A DNA stretch of 5,575 nt from a bacterium (GTDB lineage: Bacteria; Patescibacteriota; Saccharimonadia; Saccharimonadales; UBA4665): NCBI GenBank assembly GCA_021788675.1, contig JAJYKI010000049.1:1-5575 (forward strand), written 5' to 3'. The stretch's first letter is position 1. Every line of letters starts with the position of its first letter. Below, piece after piece: positions 1 through 5,356 of the stretch. The notes beneath the pieces were generated by a model. It was not told the origin of the DNA. It saw nothing but the letters and a program-made list of their open reading frames with translations, and searched no databases. The translations under genes were made by a program, and so were the position numbers.

Positions 1-145
1 TACGCAAACTTATACTATAAATATTACCGCCGCATACGGTAGCGATGAACTATTAAATACAAATTCATTTAGTTGTAAATCTACGAGCGGTCAGCAATTT
101 TGTGCCGTATCCACGATGAGCGATACTGTAATGAGGAGGCTATGA
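1..145 (+). CDS. C-terminus of a pilin-like protein (partial, 5' end outside window)
   Basis: An open frame entering from the left edge (first whole codon at 2) runs 47 codons to a TGA at 143-145. The visible end is rich in Thr, Ser, Asn and Tyr and contains two cysteines ten residues apart (CKSTSGQQFC), which could close a disulfide-bonded loop like those in type IV pilin C-termini; it ends in MRRL. Its stop lies 7 bp before the ATG of a clear PilX-like prepilin, with that gene's ribosome binding site inside its last codons, so the two are almost certainly cotranscribed and this is probably another minor pilin (PilW/PulJ or PilV-like). That assignment rests on context: the diagnostic N-terminal helix is outside the window, and the fragment alone is not identifiable. 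Confidence 0.6.
   Translation, partial: TQTYTINITAAYGSDELLNTNSFSCKSTSGQQFCAVSTMSDTVMRRL
133..139 (+). promoter_or_regulatory. Strong Shine-Dalgarno (GAGGAGG) for the pilin gene
   Basis: GAGGAGG is the strongest anti-16S match in the window. It sits inside the upstream coding end, 13 nt before the ATG at 153, longer than the usual 5-9 nt. An ATG at 142, overlapping the upstream TGA as ATGA, lies only 2 nt after it and opens just a four-residue peptide (MNVI, stop at 154-156). No alternative in-frame start exists upstream of 153, because a TGA at 132-134 closes that frame. Confidence 0.6.
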
Positions 146-152
146 ACGTAAT

Positions 153-1292
153 ATGAAGATAACGCCCAAAAGCAATTTAGATATATCAAGTAACCAGGAT
201 GGATTTGCTGCAATGGTTATTGCGATGGTTATTTTACTGGTCGCAAGTCTAATCTCACTGGGATTTGCTTATCAGATGCGACAGGAGCAACAGACCGCCT
301 TAGGCAATCAACTTTCGACCCAAGCTTATTATGCAGCTGAATCTGCTATCAATGATGCTATTAGTTTTATTTCAAGTAACCCGCAATATCAGGTTAACAA
401 GACCGATTGTGGCGATATAGCAAACACCCAATGGTCTTCCGCTTCGACGACCGATTTTTATTATGAATATCCAGAAGCAATTAAGAGCAATATATCTTAT
501 ACCTGTTTGCTTGTTAATTTTGATGTTAACCATATTTATGTGAACGGGGTCAGTCCAGGACAATATGTGATGATACCACTCGTTTCAACTGGTAATAGCA
601 TTAATAGTCTAAATATTAGTTGGAGCAATAGCGACGGTTCTATTCTGGCTATGGGTAATAAATGCTCTTCTATTTCCCAAACTAATTTTAAATTACCGAC
701 TAATTCAGCTTCGGACCCTTGGGATTGTCCTCTTAGTTTAGTGGAGGCGTCGATTGTGGGCAAGGCCATTCTAAGCACTAGTTTATCTGGTGCTGCGGAT
801 ATGGCCTCAAGTCTTTATTTATTTCCTGCTACCCAAGCTAGTCCAACTGAAAATGTACCAGGACCCAGTAATGGTCCGCAAATATATCCAGCTTTATACA
901 ATTCAACTGAGGGAATGGCCTCAATTAGTCTATCCTTGCCGCCTAACGATCAAGGCCAAAAAGTATATCTTAAATTAACACCATTTTACGGCAATACTTC
1001 TACCGATTTTACTGTAACGGCCTATGATAGCAATAATAATATTGTTTCAACTAATTCTGCTCAGGTTTCAATTGATGCAACTGGTAAAGCTGCCTATGTA
1101 TTAAAAAGGCTTTCCGTTAGGTATCCGACTGGAATCATAGAAGGTTATAATGGTTACGCTATACAGTCGTCTGGTCCAATATGCAAGCAATTTGAAATAA
1201 TACCGACTTCAGATGGGGGTACTGGTAATCCAAGTCCTGGGACAAACGCTTCCACGTCGTCAAATACAGACTGTAAACAATACGGCTACTAG
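153..1292 (+). CDS. PilX-like type IV minor prepilin
   Basis: A 379-residue prepilin. Residues 1-17 form a short polar leader ending in Gly; cleavage by prepilin peptidase is expected between G17 and F18. Then comes a hydrophobic helix (about 18-40, FAAMVIAMVILLVASLISLGF) running into QEQQTALGNQ and AYYAAESAINDA, which closely follows the N-terminal pattern of PilX family minor pilins. The Glu at mature position 5, kept in major pilins, is Val here, as is usual for PilX. The rest (about 70-379) is a Ser/Thr/Asn-rich exported beta-type domain with six cysteines (86, 118, 171, 192, 344, 374) that could form disulfides, and a Gly/Pro/Ser/Thr linker near 352-372 before a final CKQYGY. It is inferred to be a low-abundance subunit priming or decorating pili, which in Patescibacteria are used for attachment and twitching. 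It follows another probable pilin by 7 bp and is convergent with the recombinase gene. Confidence 0.85.
   Translation: MKITPKSNLDISSNQDGFAAMVIAMVILLVASLISLGFAYQMRQEQQTALGNQLSTQAYYAAESAINDAISFISSNPQYQVNKTDCGDIANTQWSSASTTDFYYEYPEAIKSNISYTCLLVNFDVNHIYVNGVSPGQYVMIPLVSTGNSINSLNISWSNSDGSILAMGNKCSSISQTNFKLPTNSASDPWDCPLSLVEASIVGKAILSTSLSGAADMASSLYLFPATQASPTENVPGPSNGPQIYPALYNSTEGMASISLSLPPNDQGQKVYLKLTPFYGNTSTDFTVTAYDSNNNIVSTNSAQVSIDATGKAAYVLKRLSVRYPTGIIEGYNGYAIQSSGPICKQFEIIPTSDGGTGNPSPGTNASTSSNTDCKQYGY
1289..1292. other. CTAG palindrome serving as stop codon on both strands
   Basis: The pilin gene ends in TAG at 1290-1292 and the convergent recombinase gene ends in TAG at 1289-1291 of the minus strand, so one CTAG palindrome supplies both stops. 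There is no intergenic DNA and no hairpin with a T-run at the junction, so each transcript must extend antisense into the other gene or end by a factor-dependent route. Confidence 0.9.
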
Positions 1293-2206
1293 CCAGGCTT
1301 ATTATGGTACTTTTCGTGAATCTGTTTAAGATGAATGTCTGTGACGTGAGTGTATATTTGGGTTGTGGCGATATTGCTGTGACCTAGCATTGCCTGTACG
1401 CTTCTTAAATCGGCACCGTTTATAAGTAGGTCGGTTGCAAAACTATGCCTGAGAGTATGAGGGCTTACGTGCTTAGTTATTCCTGCTCTAAGTGAGTAAT
1501 TTGAAACTAGTCTTTGTATAGTCCTGGCCGTAAGTCTAAGGTGGTTGCCCGACTGATCTACGGCCCTATTGCCTTTATACCTAACGAATAATGCCTTGCT
1601 GTTATCAGATCTCATCTCTAGGTATTTATTGATCCAATCGGCAGAATCCTGGCTAATAAAGATTGGTCTATCTTTTTGGCCCTTTCCTCGTACCATGAAT
1701 TCACGTCTCTTTAAATTTATATGATCAATGTTTAGGTTAACTAATTCGCTAACTCTCAAGCCGCTACTGAATAATAGTTCAAGTATAGCCCTGTCCCTTA
1801 AGCCGTTTATTGTTTTTGTATCAGGCTGAGTGAATAAGCGATCCAACTCATCTTTATCAAGAAAATTAACTTGTTTTCTGTGCGTGCGAGCCAATTCTAT
1901 TTTGTCGGCACTGAGTGCGTCAATATTTCGTTTCGAACAGAATTTTAGAAAACTTCTTAAAGCGATTAAATGATAATTTATAGTAAGCACATTCATTGTG
2001 TCACTTGTATTCGTGCCCAATCGGTTTAACCATAGCCGCCATTTTCTAACTAATTCTTGGTCGATATCTTGTACGTCAATATCGTCACCTGCAAAGTCGA
2101 GTATTCGGTTTAAATATCTATCGTAGTTTATTATAGTTTTTTGAGCTCTATTTTGTTCGATTTCTAAATATTCCAGAAAATCGGTTTTAGCCTTTTTAAA
2201 TAGCAT
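1289..2206 (-). CDS. XerC/XerD-type tyrosine site-specific recombinase
   Basis: A 305-residue phage-integrase-family recombinase, the usual length for XerC/XerD. The N-terminal SAM-like core-binding domain spans about 1-90 (FLEYLEIEQNRAQKTIINY is typical). The catalytic domain follows from about 112 with all active-site residues: R151 in SGLRVSEL, K175 in RGKGQKDRP, H250 and R253 in PHTLRHSFATDLL, H276 in MLGHSNI, and nucleophile Y285 in TQIYTHV. It is therefore predicted to cut and rejoin DNA through a 3'-phosphotyrosine, most likely resolving chromosome dimers at dif at the septum. XerC cannot be told from XerD here, and many Patescibacteria carry few paralogs, so no symbol is given. A mobile-element integrase is less likely: no cargo, direct att repeats or excisionase are visible. 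There is no clear Shine-Dalgarno; a -10-like TAAAAT lies 6 nt before the ATG. Confidence 0.93.
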   Translation of the reverse strand: MLFKKAKTDFLEYLEIEQNRAQKTIINYDRYLNRILDFAGDDIDVQDIDQELVRKWRLWLNRLGTNTSDTMNVLTINYHLIALRSFLKFCSKRNIDALSADKIELARTHRKQVNFLDKDELDRLFTQPDTKTINGLRDRAILELLFSSGLRVSELVNLNIDHINLKRREFMVRGKGQKDRPIFISQDSADWINKYLEMRSDNSKALFVRYKGNRAVDQSGNHLRLTARTIQRLVSNYSLRAGITKHVSPHTLRHSFATDLLINGADLRSVQAMLGHSNIATTQIYTHVTDIHLKQIHEKYHNKPG

Positions 2207-2212
2207 ACTTAT

Positions 2213-2218
2213 ATTTTA
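2213..2218 (-). promoter_or_regulatory. Candidate -10 (TAAAAT) for a leaderless recombinase mRNA
   Basis: On the minus strand TAAAAT lies 6 nt before the recombinase ATG, which would place transcription start at or next to the start codon. No Shine-Dalgarno is present and the -35 position is poor. An alternative hexamer TATCAT (plus-strand 2243-2248) lies further upstream and would give a leader of roughly 30 nt. Confidence 0.3.
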
Positions 2219-2261
2219 CGACTTTGCTCGCTTAAGGACTATATGATAGGCGTACTATATC

Positions 2262-2270
2262 TGTTACAAT
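2262..2270 (+). promoter_or_regulatory. Extended -10 promoter (TGTTACAAT) for ndk
   Basis: TG-T-TACAAT matches the extended -10 consensus with a five-of-six -10 hexamer at 2265-2270. The -35 region has no good TTGACA match, as expected for extended -10 promoters. Transcription would begin near 2277, leaving a leader of about 22 nt that includes the Shine-Dalgarno. The region also separates the divergent recombinase gene. Confidence 0.6.
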
Positions 2271-2283
2271 ATCATAAACTAAA

Positions 2284-2289
2284 TAAGGA
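2284..2289 (+). promoter_or_regulatory. Shine-Dalgarno (TAAGGA) supporting the ndk TTG start
   Basis: TAAGGA ends 9 nt before the TTG at 2299-2301. Together with the conserved N-terminus ERTLILLKPDALQR beginning right after it, this fixes TTG as the initiator; no in-frame ATG lies near. Confidence 0.65.
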
Positions 2290-2298
2290 TATACAACA

Positions 2299-2802
2299 TT
2301 GGAAAGAACATTGATTCTATTGAAGCCTGATGCCTTGCAGAGGGCTATAGTTGGAGACATTATTTCCCGGTTCGAAAGGGTAGGGCTTAAAATTGTAGCT
2401 GCCAAGGTAGTTAAGCCGACCGAAGAGCATTATTATCACCACTATGAGACTATTGGCAAGATGATTTCCAGGCGTGGCCAAAGTGTGTTTGACGTAACGC
2501 TGGCGTTTATGCAAGAAGGTCCGGTTATGGCCATGGTACTAGAAGGGATAGAAGCAGTATCGGTGGTTAGAAAAATTGTCGGTACGACCGAGCCGAAGGA
2601 GGCTCAGCCCGGCACGATAAGGGGTGATTTTTCGCACCTTAGCATTGCATATGCTAACAGTAAGGGTATGTCGATTCCCAATCTAATACATGCGTCAGGT
2701 GACAAAGACGAGGCGGAAATGGAAGTCAAGCACTGGTTTAAGGAAGAAGAGATTTTTGCATACTCAACCGTTCATGATAAATTTACTCAAGGCGGGAAGT
2801 AG
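2299..2802 (+). CDS. ndk: Nucleoside diphosphate kinase, long CPR-type variant
   Basis: A 167-residue NDK transferring the gamma phosphate from ATP to nucleoside diphosphates by a ping-pong mechanism through a phosphohistidine, in the cytoplasm. The N-terminus TLILLKPDA carries nucleotide-site K9; VRKIVGTTEP supplies R91 and T97; PGTIRGDF supplies R108; NLIHASGD holds N128 and catalytic H131. The active-site set is thus complete. The protein is longer than the usual 140-152 residues because of two extra segments of about ten residues each relative to human or E. coli NDK: one near 51-63 in the helical lid region, one in 112-127 between GDF and NLIH (16 residues instead of 6). My recollection is that similar extensions occur in CPR NDKs; I could not check this. 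Translation starts at TTG. Transcription may read on into the tRNA 37 nt downstream, as no T-run terminator follows. Confidence 0.96.
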   Translation: MERTLILLKPDALQRAIVGDIISRFERVGLKIVAAKVVKPTEEHYYHHYETIGKMISRRGQSVFDVTLAFMQEGPVMAMVLEGIEAVSVVRKIVGTTEPKEAQPGTIRGDFSHLSIAYANSKGMSIPNLIHASGDKDEAEMEVKHWFKEEEIFAYSTVHDKFTQGGK

Positions 2803-2817
2803 CGCAAAATAGTCCTA

Positions 2818-2839
2818 AGGTTATGCTTATGCATAACTT
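2818..2839 (+). other. Hairpin immediately 5' of the tRNA
   Basis: AGGTTATGC (2818-2826) can pair with GCATAACTT (2831-2839) around a TTAT loop, giving nine pairs including one G-T wobble. It ends exactly at the base before tRNA position 1 and is not followed by a T-run, so it is a poor intrinsic terminator. It could protect the ndk 3' end or form part of the tRNA leader. It cannot coexist with the leader-trailer helix formed by the same bases. Confidence 0.55.
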
Positions 2840-2927
2840 GCCCTCATAGTTCAATGGATAAAACAGCTCCGTCCTAAGGAGAAGCTGGAGGTTCGAATCC
2901 TTCTGGGGGCACCAAGCATAAGCATAA
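2821..2927 (+). repeat. Perfect 12-bp inverted repeat bracketing the tRNA gene
   Basis: TTATGCTTATGC at 2821-2832 is the exact reverse complement of GCATAAGCATAA at 2916-2927. Each arm is itself a tandem duplication of a hexamer. In an RNA spanning both, the arms would form a 12-bp helix stacked near the acceptor stem, separated from it by a 7-nt leader (2833-2839) and a 1-nt trailer (A2915). This resembles the processing stems that flank rRNAs; a role in freeing the tRNA from a longer transcript is inference. Confidence 0.75.
2840..2914 (+). tRNA. tRNA-Arg, anticodon CCT (reads AGG)
   Basis: A 75-nt cloverleaf with encoded CCA. The acceptor stem is GCCCTCA (2840-2846) with TGGGGGC (2904-2910), with one T-G wobble, then discriminator A2911 and CCA 2912-2914. 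The D arm is GTTC/AAAC around AATGGATA; the anticodon loop GTCCTAA (2871-2877) has CCT at 2873-2875; the variable region is AGCT; the T arm is GGAGG/CCTTC around TTCGAAT. The D-loop resembles that of E. coli tRNA-Arg(CCU). Oddities: C13-A22 and G27-A43 do not pair, leaving a four-pair anticodon stem, and position 32 is G rather than a pyrimidine. AGG arginine codons are used in the neighbouring genes, for example three times in ndk. It lies between ndk and the PH-domain gene on the same strand and is likely transcribed with them, as no convincing own promoter is seen. Confidence 0.92.
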
Positions 2928-2933
2928 AGGGCG

Positions 2934-2939
2934 TACAAT
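2934..2939 (+). promoter_or_regulatory. Candidate -10 (TACAAT) giving a near-leaderless PH-gene mRNA
   Basis: TACAAT, the same hexamer as the ndk -10, ends 9 nt before the ATG at 2949. Transcription would begin about 3 nt before the start codon. No Shine-Dalgarno lies within 15 nt of that ATG. The -35 region falls in the tRNA 3' end and has no good match, so the promoter may be weak or absent, with read-through from ndk and the tRNA as the alternative. Confidence 0.4.
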
Positions 2940-2948
2940 ATATCTAGT

Positions 2949-3512
2949 ATGTCAGAATCAGAAGTTATTGCCCCGAAAAAGTACTTTGCCGACCAGTTCG
3001 ATGATGAAGATGTAATCTTTCTTTTTCGTAAACACCCAGTAGTTATGCGTAAAGGACTTATCTTCGGACTATTAGGGCCTGTGGTCGGGGTTCTACCGGC
3101 CGCCATAAACACGAATCTCGGCATGAACGGTTTTTTTGAAGGGCTAGGGCTAGGGATATTGCTTGGTCTGATCGTGTTCTTTCCTTCGTGGATAGGCTGG
3201 CATTTCAGTGTCTTTATAGTAACTAACCAGCGGTTTATACAAATCAAGCAAAAGGGCATGTTTAGTCGTAGCGTATCTGATCTTGGTCTGCACCAAATTC
3301 AATCCGTCAGCTATGAGGTGTCCGGCATTCAGGAAACTTTGTTAGGTTTTGGTACAATAACTATGCGGACATATGTAGGCGATATAGAGATACACGATGT
3401 TCATCATCCGGCGAAGATCCAAAAAAGAATAATAGGTATATTAAGAGATCTTGGTATATCGACGGCTAACTTCCCGGGCGTATCGTCAAAGTCTGAAGAA
3501 TATGAAGAGTAA
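2949..3512 (+). CDS. Two-TM membrane protein with bacterial PH (bPH2/YdbS-type) domain
   Basis: A 187-residue protein. Residues 1-34 are soluble and acidic at first (FDDEDVIFLFRKHP, a typical lead-in for these proteins); TM1 lies at about 36-53 and TM2 at about 64-86. From FSVFIVTNQRFIQIKQKGMFSR (about 86-107) to about 160 it has the bPH2 pattern: TNQRFI, a Gly-containing turn, LHQIQSVSYEVSGIQETLLGFGTITMRT, then a final strand-helix segment HPAKIQKRI. The C-terminal tail is acidic (SEEYEE). The PH domain should be cytoplasmic, with the two TMs as a hairpin. Members of this family are little characterised; ligand and function cannot be assigned. Its end overlaps the parvulin-like gene by 11 bp, implying coupled translation and perhaps a shared membrane role. 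Upstream TAA at 2925-2927 excludes a longer N-terminus. Confidence 0.85.
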   Translation: MSESEVIAPKKYFADQFDDEDVIFLFRKHPVVMRKGLIFGLLGPVVGVLPAAINTNLGMNGFFEGLGLGILLGLIVFFPSWIGWHFSVFIVTNQRFIQIKQKGMFSRSVSDLGLHQIQSVSYEVSGIQETLLGFGTITMRTYVGDIEIHDVHHPAKIQKRIIGILRDLGISTANFPGVSSKSEEYEE

Positions 3513-4614
3513 ATCTAAGAATAAGTCTAAAAAACAAAGACTTAGGCTAAGCCCTAGGTCTATTAAGCTACCCAAAGTTTTAAAGAAGAGAAAAGCACCG
3601 GAGGAGCGTCTTAAAGAGGCTTTCGCGAATGTTCCTAAAATTACTGATGAAACCGTAGCTGAACATCGGGAAGAGGTGCTATCCAGTGCAAGAAAATATA
3701 TCTATCCATTACAGCATTCCAGAAAGAGGATAGTATACATATCCACTTCCATTGTTGTACTGGCACTTTTCTTATTTATGGGGTATGTTTTGGCTGCGCT
3801 ATACCGCTTTCAGAGCACATCAAGCTTCATCTACGGCGTTACACAAGTCCTGCCCCTACCGGTTGCCAAGGTCGGGAGCGATTGGGTTTCGTATGAGAGT
3901 TACCTGTTCGAATTAAGACGTTACATGCACTACTACGAAACTCAGCAACAAGTTAATTTTTCGACCCAAAGCGGTCAAAAACAACTACTGGCATACAAGC
4001 AAAAAGCCATGGATTCAGTTATAACGGATGCCTACACTAAACAACTTGCCAGTAAATATAATGTCAGCGTATCCGATGCTCAGGTTAATAACGAAGTCGC
4101 TTTGGTTCAGAGCCAGAATCGATTAGGTAGCAGTCAGCAGGAGCTTAACGCCGTGCTTAATGATTTTTGGGGCTGGAACGAAGCGGATTTTAAGCGTGAA
4201 CTAAAGAGTCAATTACTTCAACAAGCCGTAGTTGAAAAACTCGACACGACGGCATATTCCAAAGCCCAGACTACGCTTAGCCAGCTGCAGCATGGAGCAG
4301 ATTTTGCGACTCTGGCCGCACAGGTATCCGACGATGCATCAACCAAAACCAATGGCGGACAATTCCCCGGCTTATTAACCAGAAACGATCCCAATGTTGC
4401 TCCTCAAATTACTCAGGCTTTATTTGCATTAAAGCCGGGTCAGATATCCCCGATCATAGATACGGGATATACGCTTGAAATCGTTAAGTTGTTACAGGTG
4501 CAGGGAAATAAGGTTCAAGCCGCGCATATTTCTTTCAATCTAGAACCGATATCCACATACATAGATCCACTGGAGAAACAAAACAAGCCGGAATATTTTA
4601 TAAATATTCACTAG
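3502..4614 (+). CDS. Membrane-anchored parvulin-like (SurA/PrsA-type) foldase, possibly permuted
   Basis: With the ATG at 3502 it has 370 residues; a TTG at 3451 would add 17 residues but sits deep in the preceding gene, so ATG is preferred. Residues 1-36 are very rich in Lys/Arg (KSKSKNKSKK start). One TM at about 76-100 gives N-in/C-out topology. The outside part has a SurA_N-like helical chaperone region (about 121-250: VAKVGSDWVSYESYLFELR through ELKSQLLQQAVVEKL) and a PPIC-like region (about 252-345): HGADFATLAAQVSDDA, NGGQFPG, ALFALKPGQISPIIDTGY. The usual first strand with HIL is absent before this region; instead AAHISF appears after it at 340-345. The second His of parvulins (GYHII) is Thr324 here. 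It probably assists folding of secreted or surface proteins, perhaps pilins; isomerase activity is uncertain. The start is overlapped by the PH gene stop, with only a weak GAAGAA upstream. Confidence 0.85.
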   Translation: MKSKSKNKSKKQRLRLSPRSIKLPKVLKKRKAPEERLKEAFANVPKITDETVAEHREEVLSSARKYIYPLQHSRKRIVYISTSIVVLALFLFMGYVLAALYRFQSTSSFIYGVTQVLPLPVAKVGSDWVSYESYLFELRRYMHYYETQQQVNFSTQSGQKQLLAYKQKAMDSVITDAYTKQLASKYNVSVSDAQVNNEVALVQSQNRLGSSQQELNAVLNDFWGWNEADFKRELKSQLLQQAVVEKLDTTAYSKAQTTLSQLQHGADFATLAAQVSDDASTKTNGGQFPGLLTRNDPNVAPQITQALFALKPGQISPIIDTGYTLEIVKLLQVQGNKVQAAHISFNLEPISTYIDPLEKQNKPEYFINIH

Positions 4615-4637
4615 TCATAAATACATACCCAGGCTGA

Positions 4638-5333
4638 CTAATTAAGTTCCGACAGTGACGATGATTTGGCTATCATGATGTCGTCAACGTAAGGACAACG
4701 CGCGGCAAGATCTTCAATACCGGTTTGAAATAAACTACTCATGTCATTAACTACGTATATGTAATCGCTTCCAATTTTTTTGTAAAATCTAGCCTCGACG
4801 TTTTTTAGGTCAAACATACTTTCAGCTAATCTTGATGCGGCTTTTTTTCTAGTTTCGTCGGTCCTGCGCAGGATACTGGGCAGCTCCCATTTAGAACCGT
4901 GGGGAAGCATGGCGACTATGACTTTATCATTATTCTTAACTAGAAGTTTTATGCGTTCATTAGTCAGCCTGTATTTATCTCTATGACGAGCGATAGCCAG
5001 TTCAAATATTAACGTGCCATAAGGAACAACACCAGCTAAAAGACTGAACAAAAAAGTTATTCTATGCCATTCTAGACTTGGATATAAGAAGAAAACAGAT
5101 GTAAAGTACAGTAAAAATAATGAACCATGAATTTGTCCAGCTATTGGAATTGAGAAATTTTGTCCTGGCAAGTGCGCATAGTTTATGAGTATTCCGGCTA
5201 TAAGGATCGTCCAGCCTATAGCCTCACCAATAGCCGTAAGTTTAAATATTTTCCACGATTCTTCTGGCGTAAAGCCTCTCATCGACTCGTACTTTTTAAA
5301 ACAGGCAATGCTTTTATCTATGTACTTATTCAT
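4638..5333 (-). CDS. DUF3817 three-TM protein with C-terminal degenerate Nudix-like domain
   Basis: A 231-residue protein. Residues about 31-117 match the DUF3817 pattern: an E37-containing first helix (FKLTAIGEAIGW), a GQIHGSLFLLYF second helix around H69, and a third helix with GVVPYGTLIFELAIARHR. TMs lie near 31-51, 66-84 and 91-113. Basic residues after TM3 suggest the rest is cytoplasmic. Residues about 129-200 resemble a Nudix fold: KVIVAMLP, then WELP at 149-152, E160 and R168 spaced exactly as in the Nudix box, and strands ARFYKKIGSDYIYVVN. However, the metal-binding Glu residues are lost (L169, S172, M173; D175 for Gly). It may therefore bind rather than hydrolyse a nucleotide, or only scaffold; the domain assignment is inference. 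It is convergent with the foldase gene across 23 bp without an evident terminator, and it has no clear Shine-Dalgarno. Confidence 0.8.
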   Translation of the reverse strand: MNKYIDKSIACFKKYESMRGFTPEESWKIFKLTAIGEAIGWTILIAGILINYAHLPGQNFSIPIAGQIHGSLFLLYFTSVFFLYPSLEWHRITFLFSLLAGVVPYGTLIFELAIARHRDKYRLTNERIKLLVKNNDKVIVAMLPHGSKWELPSILRRTDETRKKAASRLAESMFDLKNVEARFYKKIGSDYIYVVNDMSSLFQTGIEDLAARCPYVDDIMIAKSSSLSELN

Positions 5334-5356
5334 GCTTACTGACTTTATTCTATGTT

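Noticed and set aside
153..1292. Alternative genetic code with UGA as Gly (Gracilibacteria/SR1 type)
   Set aside because: All long frames are intact with TGA as a stop, glycine is encoded by GGN, and the upstream pilin ends plausibly at TGA.
2811..2822. Piece of 23S rRNA (GTCCTAAGGT also occurs in the conserved I-CeuI region)
   Set aside because: Only about ten bases match and the neighbouring bases differ; no rRNA is present.
2821..2836. A dif or Xer-binding site formed by TTATGC/GCATAA motifs near the tRNA
   Set aside because: The hexamers resemble dif half-sites, but dif needs GCATAA-6 nt-TTATGC in that order; here the order is reversed or tandem with no 6-bp central region.
2821..2927. 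Attachment site of an integrated element at the tRNA gene
   Set aside because: The repeat is inverted, not direct, lies outside the tRNA, and no cargo genes adjoin. The nearby recombinase is Xer-like and separated by ndk.
2783..3259. Minus-strand frame of 158 codons across the tRNA and PH gene
   Set aside because: It reads through the tRNA gene, has no recognisable motifs, and is antisense to well-supported genes.
3451..3501. TTG start extending the foldase by 17 residues
   Set aside because: It would overlap the PH gene by 62 bp, lacks a Shine-Dalgarno, and the extra residues look like PH-gene DNA read in another frame; the ATG at 3502 gives a typical short overlap.
4615..4637. Terminator between the convergent foldase and DUF3817 genes
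   Set aside because: The 23 bp contain no stem-loop and no T-run on either strand.
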